Origin: Pandoraea eparura
GTDB taxonomy: Bacteria > Pseudomonadota > Gammaproteobacteria > Burkholderiales > Burkholderiaceae
Reading direction: 5' to 3'
DNA: 64,000 nt
Assembly (NCBI RefSeq): GCF_902459725.1
Contig: NZ_CABPSH010000001.1
Span: 682,001 to 746,000 of the forward strand
Shown here: positions 53,688 to 62,556 of the stretch, piece by piece
How the letters are laid out: every line of letters begins with the position of its first letter
Position numbering within the stretch: position 1 is the first letter of the stretch
Notes under the pieces: model-generated
Databases searched by the model: none
What the model saw: the letters and a program-made list of their open reading frames with translations, nothing else
Told to the model about the DNA's origin: nothing
Made by a program: the position numbers and the translations under genes

Positions 53688-54974
53688 ATGAAGGCAGCCA
53701 TCGCAAGGCGCATCAACGGTCATTTCCACTACGGCTGGATCGTGGTCGGGGTGATTTTCCTGGTTTTGCTCGCCTCGGCCGGCATTCGCGCGACGCCCAG
53801 CGTGATGATGGTGCCGCTCGAGCACGACTTCGGCTGGAGCCGCGCCACTATCTCGCTGGCCATTTCGGTGAACCTGGCGTTGTACGGACTCACCGGCCCG
53901 TTCGCGGCTGCCGCAATGCAGCGCTTCGGTATCCGCCCGACGGTCATGGTGGCCTTGTTGCTGCTCGCCTCGGGCACGGCGCTCTCGTCGCTGATGACCG
54001 CCCCGTGGCAGATGGTGCTGATCTGGGGCGTGATGGTTGGCGGTGGCACTGGCGTGGCCGCCATCACGCTGGCAGCGACCGTGGCGAACCGTTGGTTCCA
54101 CACGCATCGCGGACTGGCGATGGGCATTCTGACGGCCAGTTCGGCCACCGGCCAGATGGTCTTCCTGCCAATGATGGCCGCGATCATCGAGCGTCACGGC
54201 TGGCGACCGGTGGTGCTGATCGTGGCGATCGTCGCTGCGGTGGTATTGCCGCTCGTGGCGATTCTCCTGCCGGAACGTCCGGGATCGGTCGGCCTGCGTC
54301 CGGTCGGCGCCCCCGAGGATGCGCCGGATGCTCCCCTCGCGCAGGGCAATCCTCTGACGCATGCGTTGTCGGTGCTGCGCATGGCGGCCGGCAAGCGCGA
54401 CTTCTGGCTGTTGTTCTTCAGCTTCTTCATCTGCGGCGCGAGCACCAACGGCTACATCGGCACGCACTTCATCGCCATGTGCAGCGATTACGGGCTCTCT
54501 GAAGTCAAGGGCGCGGGCATTCTCGCGGCGATGGGCATGCTCGATCTCGTGGGCACCACGCTCTCGGGCTGGCTCTCGGATCGCTATAACAGCCGCGTGC
54601 TGCTGTTCTGGTACTACGGGTTGCGCGGGCTGTCGCTGATCTACCTGCCGTATGCGTTCGGCTTCGATTTCTTCGGCCTGCCGCTGTTCGCACTGTTTTA
54701 CGGCCTGGACTGGATCGCGACCGTGCCGCCAACCGTGCGCCTGACGACCGATGTGTTCGGCAAAACGGCGGCCCCGATCGTGTTCGGCTGGATCGTCGCG
54801 GGACATCAGCTCGGTGCGGCAACCGCCGCCCTGGTCGCCGGCTCGCTGCGCGCCACGCTCGGCAACTACACGATGGCGTCAATGCTCTCGGGCGGCGTGT
54901 GCATCATCGGCGCGTTCATGGTGTTGCGCATTGCCAGGCGCGCACCGAGTCAGCCCGTCCCCGCCAGTGCGTAA
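53688..54974 (+). CDS. MFS transporter (monocarboxylate/oxalate-formate-like)
   Basis: A 428-residue, 12-helix inner-membrane transporter. It opens HFHYGWIVVGVIFLVLLASA and has the helix 4-5 region GGGTGVAAITLAATVANRWF with HRGLAMGILTASSATGQ, typical of MFS carboxylate transporters. A soluble loop (about 205-235) separates the two halves. It is controlled from the divergent TetR promoter region. The substrate is unknown. Confidence 0.9.
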   Translation: MKAAIARRINGHFHYGWIVVGVIFLVLLASAGIRATPSVMMVPLEHDFGWSRATISLAISVNLALYGLTGPFAAAAMQRFGIRPTVMVALLLLASGTALSSLMTAPWQMVLIWGVMVGGGTGVAAITLAATVANRWFHTHRGLAMGILTASSATGQMVFLPMMAAIIERHGWRPVVLIVAIVAAVVLPLVAILLPERPGSVGLRPVGAPEDAPDAPLAQGNPLTHALSVLRMAAGKRDFWLLFFSFFICGASTNGYIGTHFIAMCSDYGLSEVKGAGILAAMGMLDLVGTTLSGWLSDRYNSRVLLFWYYGLRGLSLIYLPYAFGFDFFGLPLFALFYGLDWIATVPPTVRLTTDVFGKTAAPIVFGWIVAGHQLGAATAALVAGSLRATLGNYTMASMLSGGVCIIGAFMVLRIARRAPSQPVPASA

Positions 54975-55018
54975 TGCTGCCACCGGTTTGCCGTGATGCC
55001 TCGCACGCACGCAGGCAG

Positions 55019-55108
55019 GCGCTGCCAAGCGTTACCCAGCACTACCATGCACTACCAGGTAATACCGGGCGCCACCCGGCGCTATCAAGCGCCATCGAGC
55101 GTTGAGGC
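55019..55108. repeat. 10-bp tandem repeat array, about nine degenerate units
   Basis: Consecutive 10-base units without gaps: GCGCTGCCAA, GCGTTACCCA, GCACTACCAT, GCACTACCAG, GTAATACCGG, GCGCCACCCG, GCGCTATCAA, GCGCCATCGA, then a degenerate last unit. Consensus is about GCGCTACCAN. It lies between the MFS transporter and the alkene reductase gene. Confidence 0.85.
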
Positions 55109-55226
55109 GAGGTTTTACGCCGACGGGCACCGCCGCAGGTGACGTCGGCAAGACGGCGCGAATTGCCGTAACCTGTGCAGGTTTTGTGCAGGACAGCATC
55201 CCCCCAATTTCACAGGACCCTCAGCA

Positions 55227-56351
55227 ATGACGGACTCGCAACACCCCCAACTCACTGCGCTCGACACGGACCTGTTCTCACCGTACCGACTTGGCCCGCT
55301 CGAACTGCGCAACCGCATCGTGATGGCACCGCTCACGCGAAGCCGCGCCGGTGCCGGCGACGTGCCGAGCCCGATGAACGCCGAGTACTACGTGCAGCGG
55401 GCATCGGCCGGGCTCATCATCAGCGAAGCGACCAACATCTCTCAGCAAGGCAAGGGCTACGCCTTTACGCCGGGCATCTACACCGAAGCGCAGATCGCCG
55501 GCTGGAAAGGCGTGACGGACGCCCTCCATGCCAAGGGCGGCAAGATCTTCTGCCAGCTCTGGCACGTCGGACGCATCTCGCACACGTCGCTGCAGCCTGA
55601 CGGTGCCCTGCCGGTCGCGCCATCGGCGATTCAACCGGCGGGCAAGGCCTTCACCGAGCACGGTTTCGAGCCGCACCCGACGCCGCGTGCGCTGGAAACC
55701 GCCGAAATTCCGGGCATCATCGCGCAGTATCGCCATGCCGCCGAGTGCGCGAAGCGCGCCGGTTTCGACGGCGTGGAAATTCACGCGGCGAACGGCTATT
55801 TGCTCGATCAGTTCATGCGCGACAAGACGAACCATCGCACCGACCAGTACGGCGGCAGCATCGAGAATCGCGTGCGTCTGACGCTGGAAGTCACGCAAGC
55901 CGTCGTCGATGTGTGGGGCGCCGATCGCGTCGGCATTCGTCTCTCACCGATCAGCCCTGCGAACGATTGCGGCGACAGCCATCCGGAGCCCGTGTTCACG
56001 TACGCCGTCGAACAACTCAACCGCTTCGGCCTCGTGTATCTGCATATCGTCGAAGGCGCGACTGGCGGCCCGCGTGAAGTCGAAAACGGCTTCGATCTGC
56101 AAAAGCTTCGTCAGCGCTTCGATGGTGCGTTCATGGCGAACAACGGTTACGACCTCGCGCTGGCGATTGATGCGCGCAAGGAAAACCGCGCGGACCTGAT
56201 TGCGTTCGGCAAGCCGTTCATCGCCAACCCGGATCTGGTGGAACGCCTGCAGCGCGGCGGCCCGTTCAACGAACTGGATCGCACCACGCTTTATGGTGGT
56301 GACGCGCGCGGCTATCTCGACTATCCGACGCTTGACGAATCGGCGGCGTAA
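55227..56351 (+). CDS. Old Yellow Enzyme family alkene reductase (NemA-like)
   Basis: A 374-residue FMN-dependent reductase with a TIM barrel. It starts LFSPYRLGPLELRNRIVMAP and has the active-site region AGFDGVEIHAANGYLLDQF and the QYGGSIENR motif of the family. It reduces activated C=C bonds or nitro compounds (N-ethylmaleimide, nitrate esters). CAGGACC lies upstream of the ATG. Closed by a strong terminator. Confidence 0.94.
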   Translation: MTDSQHPQLTALDTDLFSPYRLGPLELRNRIVMAPLTRSRAGAGDVPSPMNAEYYVQRASAGLIISEATNISQQGKGYAFTPGIYTEAQIAGWKGVTDALHAKGGKIFCQLWHVGRISHTSLQPDGALPVAPSAIQPAGKAFTEHGFEPHPTPRALETAEIPGIIAQYRHAAECAKRAGFDGVEIHAANGYLLDQFMRDKTNHRTDQYGGSIENRVRLTLEVTQAVVDVWGADRVGIRLSPISPANDCGDSHPEPVFTYAVEQLNRFGLVYLHIVEGATGGPREVENGFDLQKLRQRFDGAFMANNGYDLALAIDARKENRADLIAFGKPFIANPDLVERLQRGGPFNELDRTTLYGGDARGYLDYPTLDESAA

Positions 56352-56380
56352 CGCCCACGCGCTGGATCGTTGTGCTGCGT

Positions 56381-56414
56381 CAGAAAGGGCTCCTGCGGGA
56401 GCCCTTTCTGTTTG
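56381..56414 (+). terminator. Strong intrinsic terminator after the alkene reductase gene
   Basis: A perfect 13-bp stem CAGAAAGGGCTCC-TGCG-GGAGCCCTTTCTG followed by TTTGC. The remaining bases up to the MscS stop at 56669 show no gene. Confidence 0.88.
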
Positions 56415-56668
56415 CATGACTGCGATATCAATCGCGACATGCGTCGTGCACTCCCCACACAACCCACTTCGTCTCGTTCGTCCATATTCCACTTCGATGT
56501 CATCCCCGTGATCCCTCTTGCGTGGATTAGATGGCATCGTCGTAGCCCGGACGGACCAAGTCAACAAAGTCGAAAGTCTTCCGGAAGTTTCCTGAAGCAA
56601 AACGGCAGTAATCCGAGATGTATTTCGGACTCACCAGCATTCGATGTCATTCCCGCGTCACTGCTAGG

Positions 56669-57916
56669 TTATGCCGCCCGCTGCCCTTGCCAGCGCACGA
56701 GATCCGCACCTGCCGGATTCTGGTACATGCGCAAGCCAAACTCCGGCAGGATCGCAAGCAGATGATCGAAAACATCCCCCTGCACGCGTTCGTACTCCGC
56801 CCACACCGTCGTGTTCGTGAAGCAGTACAGCTCGATGGGAATGCCCGTGGCCGACGGTTCGAGCGAGCGCACCATGCACGTCATGCCTTCGTGAATGTTC
56901 GGATGCGCCTTCAGGTAAGCCAGCGCATACGCACGGAAGGTGCCGATGTTCGTCAGCCGCCGCGTGTTGGCCGGCACCGCCGCTGCAATGCCCAGCGCGC
57001 CCAGCGCCGCATTCGCATCCGCCAACGAACGCTGCTTTTCCGTCAGATATGACCCGAGCAGATGCAGCCGCGACAGGCGCGCAATTTCCGCCTCGTCGAG
57101 GAACCCCACGCTGCCCGCATCGACGCATAGCGTGCGCTTGATGCGGCGACCGCCCGACTGCTGCATGCCACGCCAGTTGCGGAAGCTCTCCGCAATCAAC
57201 CGCCAGGTCGGGATCGTGGTGATCGTCTTGTCCCAGTTCTGCACCTTCACCGTGTGCAGGGCGATGTCGACCACGTCGCCATCCGCACCCACTTGCGGCA
57301 TCTCGATCCAGTCGCCCACGCGCAGCATGTCGTTGGACGTGAGCTGCACGCTGGCGACGAACGACATGATCGTGTCCTTGAACACCAGCAACAGCACCGC
57401 CGACATCGCCCCCAGCCCGGAGAGCAGGAGCCACGGCGAGCGGTCGATGATCGTCGCCACGATGGCAATCGCCGCGACCACGTAGAGCGCAATCTTGCCT
57501 AGCTGCACGTACCCCTTGATCGAGCGCGTGCGAGCATGCTCCGAGAGCGCGTAGACCGTTTGCGCGGCGTCGAGTGCGCCGGCGATGGCCAGCGTGGCGT
57601 AGAGCAGCGTCATCGCCAGCGCGACATTGCCGACGATCATGAGGGCCTTCGGCGGTAGATCCGGTACCCACGCGATACCGAACTGAATCACGAGGTACGG
57701 CAGGATGCGCGCCACGCGATGAAAGACGCGATGCGCGAGCAAAGCATCGTCCCAGCGGTTCGCCGTGCGTTGCACAACGATGCGCACCACGCGCACGATC
57801 AGACACCGCGTCACCGCCTGCACCAGCAGCGCCACCGCGAGCAGTATCCCCAACGCCCCGGCCAGCCGTGCCCAAGGCGCGTTGTCGAGCCACGCCATCA
57901 TTGCTTCCCACGTCAT
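56669..57916 (-). CDS. MscS-family mechanosensitive channel (YbdG-like)
   Basis: A 415-residue membrane protein with about five membrane segments in the first 175 residues. The pore-helix/beta-domain junction reads FKDTIMSFVASVQLTSNDML with RVGDWIEMP, as in larger MscS homologues such as YbdG. A C-terminal extension of about 130 residues includes a domain ending VWAEYERVQGDVFDHLLAI. The ATG at 57916 (MTWEAMMAWL) starts the first helix. It would release solutes on hypo-osmotic shock, complementing the osmoprotectant transporter encoded beside it. Confidence 0.9.
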   Translation of the reverse strand: MTWEAMMAWLDNAPWARLAGALGILLAVALLVQAVTRCLIVRVVRIVVQRTANRWDDALLAHRVFHRVARILPYLVIQFGIAWVPDLPPKALMIVGNVALAMTLLYATLAIAGALDAAQTVYALSEHARTRSIKGYVQLGKIALYVVAAIAIVATIIDRSPWLLLSGLGAMSAVLLLVFKDTIMSFVASVQLTSNDMLRVGDWIEMPQVGADGDVVDIALHTVKVQNWDKTITTIPTWRLIAESFRNWRGMQQSGGRRIKRTLCVDAGSVGFLDEAEIARLSRLHLLGSYLTEKQRSLADANAALGALGIAAAVPANTRRLTNIGTFRAYALAYLKAHPNIHEGMTCMVRSLEPSATGIPIELYCFTNTTVWAEYERVQGDVFDHLLAILPEFGLRMYQNPAGADLVRWQGQRAA

Positions 57917-57970
57917 CCTGCCACTCCTTGCCTGCTGTTTATCCCGACCGCCCCGCCGGGCGGAGGAATA

Positions 57971-57999
57971 CAAAAAAAGACGGCCACAATCAGGCCGTC
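57971..57999 (-). terminator. Intrinsic terminator of the osmoprotectant transporter operon
   Basis: GACGGCC and GGCCGTC form a 7-bp stem with a 7-base loop; on the minus strand it is followed by seven Ts. It lies about 80 bp after the ATPase gene and before the MscS gene. Confidence 0.9.
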
Positions 58000-58081
58000 A
58001 TTCGCTGAATTGTCGGACGAACGTCAGCGACGTACGCCCGCTGACGACCGTGCAAGCCGTCGTCTCGAATCACGCATCAGT

Positions 58082-59281
58082 TTACGCTGTTGCACCGAAA
58101 GGAACGCTCGCGATCACATGCGGCGCACCCGGCGGCGGCGGCACGGTGATCGCCCCGCCACCGTTGCCGCGCGACTTGCCTGAACTCAGATAGTCCGCGA
58201 TGGAGTCCTGCGTGACCTCGCCCAGATACTGGTTGTCGTCGCCCAGCACCGGCAGCGATGCCAGGTTGTGTTCGTACATGCGCGAGAGCAGCACTCGCAG
58301 GTTGTCGCCCGCCACGGCCGACGCCTTGAATTCGCGCACCCGCTCACCGCACGCCCCCAGCGCGTGACGCGTGTCGCGACGCGCAATGTAACCCAGCGCA
58401 CGTGCGTTCTCGTCGACGACGACCAGCGAGCGCGTATCGAGTTCGTCCATCATGCCGTAGGCCTCGGCCAGCGTCGTCTGCGGCTTGACGGTCGGCTGCG
58501 GCGTGGCCGCGTCCTCTGCGCGCACGAGCAGCAGGCGCTTGAGAATTCGGTCATGTCCCACAAAGCTCGCCACGAACTCGTCGACCGGACGCGCCAGCAA
58601 CGCATCGGGTTGCGCGCACTGCACCAAACGCCCCTGACGGAAAATCGCGATGCGATCGGCCAGCTTGATCGCCTCGTCGATATCGTGGCTGACCATGATG
58701 ACGGTCTTGCCCAGTTGGCGCTGCATCTGCAGAAATTCGTTCTGAATCGATTCGCGGTTGATCGGATCGACCGCACCGAACGGCTCGTCCATCAGCAGCA
58801 CGGGCGGATCGGCGGCCAGCGCGCGGATCACGCCGATACGTTGCTGCTGGCCGCCCGACAGCTCGCGCGGGTAGCGCGACAGGTAGCGCTTCGGGTCGAG
58901 CGCCACCATCGCCATGAGTTCGGTCGCACGCTCGCGGCAGCGCGCCTTGTTCCAGCCGAGCAGACGCGGCACAACGGTAATGTTCTCCTCGATAGTCATG
59001 TTGGGGAACAGACCGATCTGCTGGATCACGTAACCGATATGACGACGCAGTTCAATTTCGTTGATGTTGCCGGTGTCTTCGCCGTTGAGCAGAATGCGCC
59101 CGGACGTCGGCTTGATGAGCCGGTTGATCATCTTGAGCGTGGTCGTCTTGCCGCACCCCGATGGGCCAAGGAAGACGCAGATTTCGCCCGGCGGTACCTC
59201 GAGGCTGACCGAATTTACGGCGGTCATGGGCGTGCCATCCTTCTGGACGAAGTTTTTGGTGAGATTGTCGAGGGTAATCAT
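58082..59281 (-). CDS. OpuC-type osmoprotectant ABC transporter ATPase with CBS domains
   Basis: A 399-residue ATPase: Walker A GPSGCGKTTTL, signature LSGGQQQRIG, Walker B PVLLMDEPFGAVD. After residue 270 come two CBS motifs (EAYGMMDELDTRSLVVVDEN and LASLPVLGDDNQYLGEV), which sense ionic strength or nucleotides in OpuA/OpuC systems. A short Pro/Gly-rich tail follows. The ATG overlaps the stop of the permease gene by 4 bp. Confidence 0.94.
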   Translation of the reverse strand: MITLDNLTKNFVQKDGTPMTAVNSVSLEVPPGEICVFLGPSGCGKTTTLKMINRLIKPTSGRILLNGEDTGNINEIELRRHIGYVIQQIGLFPNMTIEENITVVPRLLGWNKARCRERATELMAMVALDPKRYLSRYPRELSGGQQQRIGVIRALAADPPVLLMDEPFGAVDPINRESIQNEFLQMQRQLGKTVIMVSHDIDEAIKLADRIAIFRQGRLVQCAQPDALLARPVDEFVASFVGHDRILKRLLLVRAEDAATPQPTVKPQTTLAEAYGMMDELDTRSLVVVDENARALGYIARRDTRHALGACGERVREFKASAVAGDNLRVLLSRMYEHNLASLPVLGDDNQYLGEVTQDSIADYLSSGKSRGNGGGAITVPPPPGAPHVIASVPFGATA

Positions 59282-59925
59282 ACGGTTCGGATTCCTTTGG
59301 GTGTCAGCACGCGCTGCAGGCGGTGCAACAGGGTGTCGGCAACGATGGCGAGCAGACTCACCATGACCGCACCCGCGACAAGTTGTCGGGTATCGCTCTG
59401 GCTGATCCCCTGGGTGATCAACACCCCGAGACCGCCGGCCCCGACGATGGCGCCAATGGCCATCACGCCGATATTCATGACGACGGCCGTGCGCACGCCG
59501 CCCAGCACCACCGGCACGGCCAGCGGCAATTCGACCAGGCGCAGACGCTGCCAGAACGTCATGCCGATGCCGATGCCCGCTTCGCGAATGCTCGGATCGA
59601 TCTGACGCAAGGCGAGACTCGTGTTGCGCATGATCGGCAGCAGCGAATACAGGAACACGGCGGCAACGGCTGGCGCTGGGCCGATCCCCATACCGTAGAC
59701 GGACAGGGCCGGGATCATCAGGCCGAACAGCGCAATGGACGGAATGGTGAGCACGACGGTGGCCAGGCCGAGCACAGCGCCCGAGAGCCAGCGAAAACGC
59801 GTGACCAGCACGCCCAGGGGCACGCCAACCACGATGGCCGCGCCCACCGAGGCGGCCACCAGCCAGGCATGCTGACCGGTAAGGGTCAGGACGCGCTGCC
59901 AGTTGTGGATCAGAAATTCAATCAT
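59278..59925 (-). CDS. Osmoprotectant ABC transporter permease (OpuCB-like)
   Basis: A 215-residue permease with about five membrane helices and the EAA loop around REAGIGIGMTFWQRLRLVEL. The start at 59925 (MIEFLIHNWQ) has GGAG upstream. Paired with the second permease at 60936 it would form the membrane channel for glycine betaine, choline or carnitine. Confidence 0.92.
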   Translation of the reverse strand: MIEFLIHNWQRVLTLTGQHAWLVAASVGAAIVVGVPLGVLVTRFRWLSGAVLGLATVVLTIPSIALFGLMIPALSVYGMGIGPAPAVAAVFLYSLLPIMRNTSLALRQIDPSIREAGIGIGMTFWQRLRLVELPLAVPVVLGGVRTAVVMNIGVMAIGAIVGAGGLGVLITQGISQSDTRQLVAGAVMVSLLAIVADTLLHRLQRVLTPKGIRTV

Positions 59926-59973
59926 GGGACTCCTCAATCGATCACTATCAGGTGTCGTGACGGGCCTTCGCCG

Positions 59974-60915
59974 TCACTGCACCAGCCCTTCCTGCTTGAG
60001 GAAGTCGCTCGCCACACGCGACACGGCGCGATGGTCGATGTCGACCATGGCATTCATATCGCGCATGTTCTCGTTATTGATCTTCGCGGACAACGCGTTG
60101 AGTTCGTCGGCAAGCTTCGGATGGGCGTCGAGCACGGCCTGGCGCACGACTGGCGTGGCCGCGTATGCCGGAAAGAATCCCTTGTCGTCTTCGAGCACTT
60201 TCAGATCGAACCCTTTGTTGCGCCCGTCGCTCGTATAAACGAGACCCGCGTCAATCTGCGCGTTCTTGAGTGCCGTATAAACAAGGCCCGGATCCATCTG
60301 CTTGATGTTGCGTCGTGCAAGATGGAAGTCATAGCACCGCTCCATTGGCCCGAGCCCATCCGAGCGGCCGACGAATTCGAAGTCGAAGGCAAACTGCATC
60401 TTCGGATTCGCCCGGAACCGATCGATGAGTTGCGAGACCGTCTCGATGCCGTATTCGCGCGCGATGTTGCCTGGCACGGCAAACGCATACGTGTTGTTGA
60501 GCGTCGACGGATTGAGCCAGACCAGACCGATCTTGCCGTCGAGATCCTTCACGCGTTCATAGGTCTGCTGAGGGTCGAGCTTCTCGGTGACCTTGTTGTA
60601 GACGATCAGCGAGGTCCCGGTGTACTCCCAGACGATGTCGAGCTGATCGCTCTCCATCCCCTGGCGCATGACGACACTGCCCAGACCATTCTTGAGTTCG
60701 ACGTCGTACCCCTTGCTGCGCAGGTACTGGGTCGTCATTTCCGAGAGGATCAACTGCTCGGTGAAGTTCTTGCCACCGACGGTGAGCGTCTCGGCATGGG
60801 CGGTGGCGCTCATGGCGCCCATGGCCATCACAGCGAGTGCCAGACAGGCGGCGCCGAGTCGCTGCATCCAGCGCGGCACCACACCGGCGAGCGGGCGAAA
60901 CAATGAAACTTGCAT
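59974..60915 (-). CDS. Osmoprotectant ABC transporter substrate-binding protein (OpuCC-like)
   Basis: A 313-residue secreted binding protein. The signal peptide ends ATAHA|ET (about residue 41). The mature start TLTVGGKNFTEQLILSEM is typical of OpuAC/OsmX-type quaternary-ammonium binders; aromatic residues such as IVWEYTGTSL would form the ligand cage. The upstream frame extension is not conserved; the ATG at 60915 begins the signal peptide. It lies between the two permease genes. Confidence 0.92.
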   Translation of the reverse strand: MQVSLFRPLAGVVPRWMQRLGAACLALAVMAMGAMSATAHAETLTVGGKNFTEQLILSEMTTQYLRSKGYDVELKNGLGSVVMRQGMESDQLDIVWEYTGTSLIVYNKVTEKLDPQQTYERVKDLDGKIGLVWLNPSTLNNTYAFAVPGNIAREYGIETVSQLIDRFRANPKMQFAFDFEFVGRSDGLGPMERCYDFHLARRNIKQMDPGLVYTALKNAQIDAGLVYTSDGRNKGFDLKVLEDDKGFFPAYAATPVVRQAVLDAHPKLADELNALSAKINNENMRDMNAMVDIDHRAVSRVASDFLKQEGLVQ

Positions 60916-60935
60916 GCGTATGGGTCTCCTTTGTC

Positions 60936-61670
60936 TTAGCGCGCAGGGGCGCCGTGACGTGCGAACCAGAGCCCGCTGGCGAATGCGACGATGCCGTCGA
61001 GCACCAGCGCGAGCAGTGCGGTTCCTCCGGCGCCGAGCAGCAGCTTGGTCGGGTCGTTCAGATAGATGCCGGGGAAGATCAGTTGTCCCAGGCTGTCCGC
61101 GCCGATCAGGAACGCGAGCGGCGCGGTGCCGACGTTGATCGCGAGCGCGGTGCGAATGCCGCCGACGATGACCGGCATGGCGTTGGGCAGGTCGACACGG
61201 AACAGCACTTGCGCGGGCGTCATGCCCATGCCGCGCGCCGACTCCCGCAACGCCGGCGGCACTTGTCGCAGGCCTTCGTACGCATTGCGCACGATGGGCA
61301 AAAGCGACGCGAGCCAAAGCGCCAGGATGGCGGGCCGGTCGCCGATGCCGAGCACGGCCATCGATAACGCCAGCACGGCGAGCGAAGGCAGCGTGTTGCC
61401 GATATTGAAAATCTGCACGGCGCGCTCGGCATACTTCTCGAACTTCGGCCGTGAGATCAGCATGCCGGCAGGTACACCGACCACGATCGCCATCGCCATC
61501 GAGACCGCCACGAGCTTGAGGTGCTGCTGGGTGTAATAGACCAGATCCCCCTGGTATTGGACGAGCGCGTCGACGCCCAGCCAATACAGCAGACAGGCAA
61601 CTGCTGCGGCAACGCCGAGCAAACCGAAGCCTGCCAGATAGAAAATGCGGTACTGCTTCGCCACGTTCAT
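60936..61670 (-). CDS. Osmoprotectant ABC transporter permease (OpuCD-like)
   Basis: A 244-residue permease with about six membrane helices and the EAA loop RESARGMGMTPAQVLFRVDL. The start at 61670 (MNVAKQYRIF) has AGGGAG upstream. It is the first gene of the four-gene operon permease, binding protein, permease, ATPase, all on the minus strand. Confidence 0.92.
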   Translation of the reverse strand: MNVAKQYRIFYLAGFGLLGVAAAVACLLYWLGVDALVQYQGDLVYYTQQHLKLVAVSMAMAIVVGVPAGMLISRPKFEKYAERAVQIFNIGNTLPSLAVLALSMAVLGIGDRPAILALWLASLLPIVRNAYEGLRQVPPALRESARGMGMTPAQVLFRVDLPNAMPVIVGGIRTALAINVGTAPLAFLIGADSLGQLIFPGIYLNDPTKLLLGAGGTALLALVLDGIVAFASGLWFARHGAPAR

Positions 61671-62556
61671 GCTCCCTGTGAATGGGTTGGCAGCGCTGGC
61701 GCGAGGCAATAGCAATCGCCCCGCGTATCAACGCGGTCAAACAAGCATGACAACTGTTAGCTGCCTTGCGAATTGTGAAGTGTTCGCTCCGAAGGTCTGT
61801 GGAAGACAACGGTGACGAACCAGGCGTCGCGAATGCGACATGAGAGACAAGCTTTCGACGCCATGGGCGCCTGGGCCTCTCGGTGCACGCTCATTGAAAG
61901 CGCGCGAATGTTCTACTGCACGAACTCATTGCGTGATGGAACGGAATGCCGGCGCAACGAGGAACACCGACAACCCTTTTGCTTCTGCTTCTATGAACCA
62001 ATCGAGGCGATTGGCTTTTTTTATTCTAGTACAGATAGTACGTCGCTGCCAACCCATCGGCCTTCATTCGGGAGGAATCCCGAGTATTTACTTGTGATAT
62101 CCATTCACATTTTTTCATATATATCGGATTCCAAATCAATTGTGTGCTCGGCAATCCACCGTCATTATTGGCGTTGCGGGAATCCCCGAGTGAACGTCCC
62201 GAATTCCGCCAATCCAATGTTCCGCAGATCGGAACATTGTGTCGCATTAATTTTTTCCGCAGCGACGATTCTGCGGGGTAGCGCCCCCTGAAAACGGTGC
62301 GCAAAGCACCGGAAATCCGGGCCGTCGTGGGGGTCGAACGGGAATGTCACGCTCACCATCCGAAACGGATGCCAACCCGAAGAAACTCGTGTATTCTCCG
62401 AGGTTTATCTTAGTTTTCAACTATTTAGCGGGAAATCGGGGAAACGGGACGGTCACGTGAGGCGACGACCTTGCGGCCAGTCTCTGGCGCGATGGTTGAA
62501 CGGCAAAAGGGCGATCGTGCGCGAAGCACGAGGGCGTTGATTGGCGAATAACAACT
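61671..62556. other. Gene-less, A/T-rich intergenic region
   Basis: Nearly 890 bp without a supported gene. From about 61960 to 62430 it is clearly A/T-richer than the surroundings, with runs such as TTTTTTCATATATAT near 62110. An open frame at 61812-62291 has no protein-like composition. It probably holds promoters for the osmoprotectant operon and the GGDEF gene, perhaps with silencer (H-NS-type) binding. Confidence 0.5.

Noticed and set aside
61812-62291. Plus-strand 159-codon open frame
   Set aside because: Lies in A/T-rich sequence with no ribosome site, no domain pattern and an unlikely residue mix.
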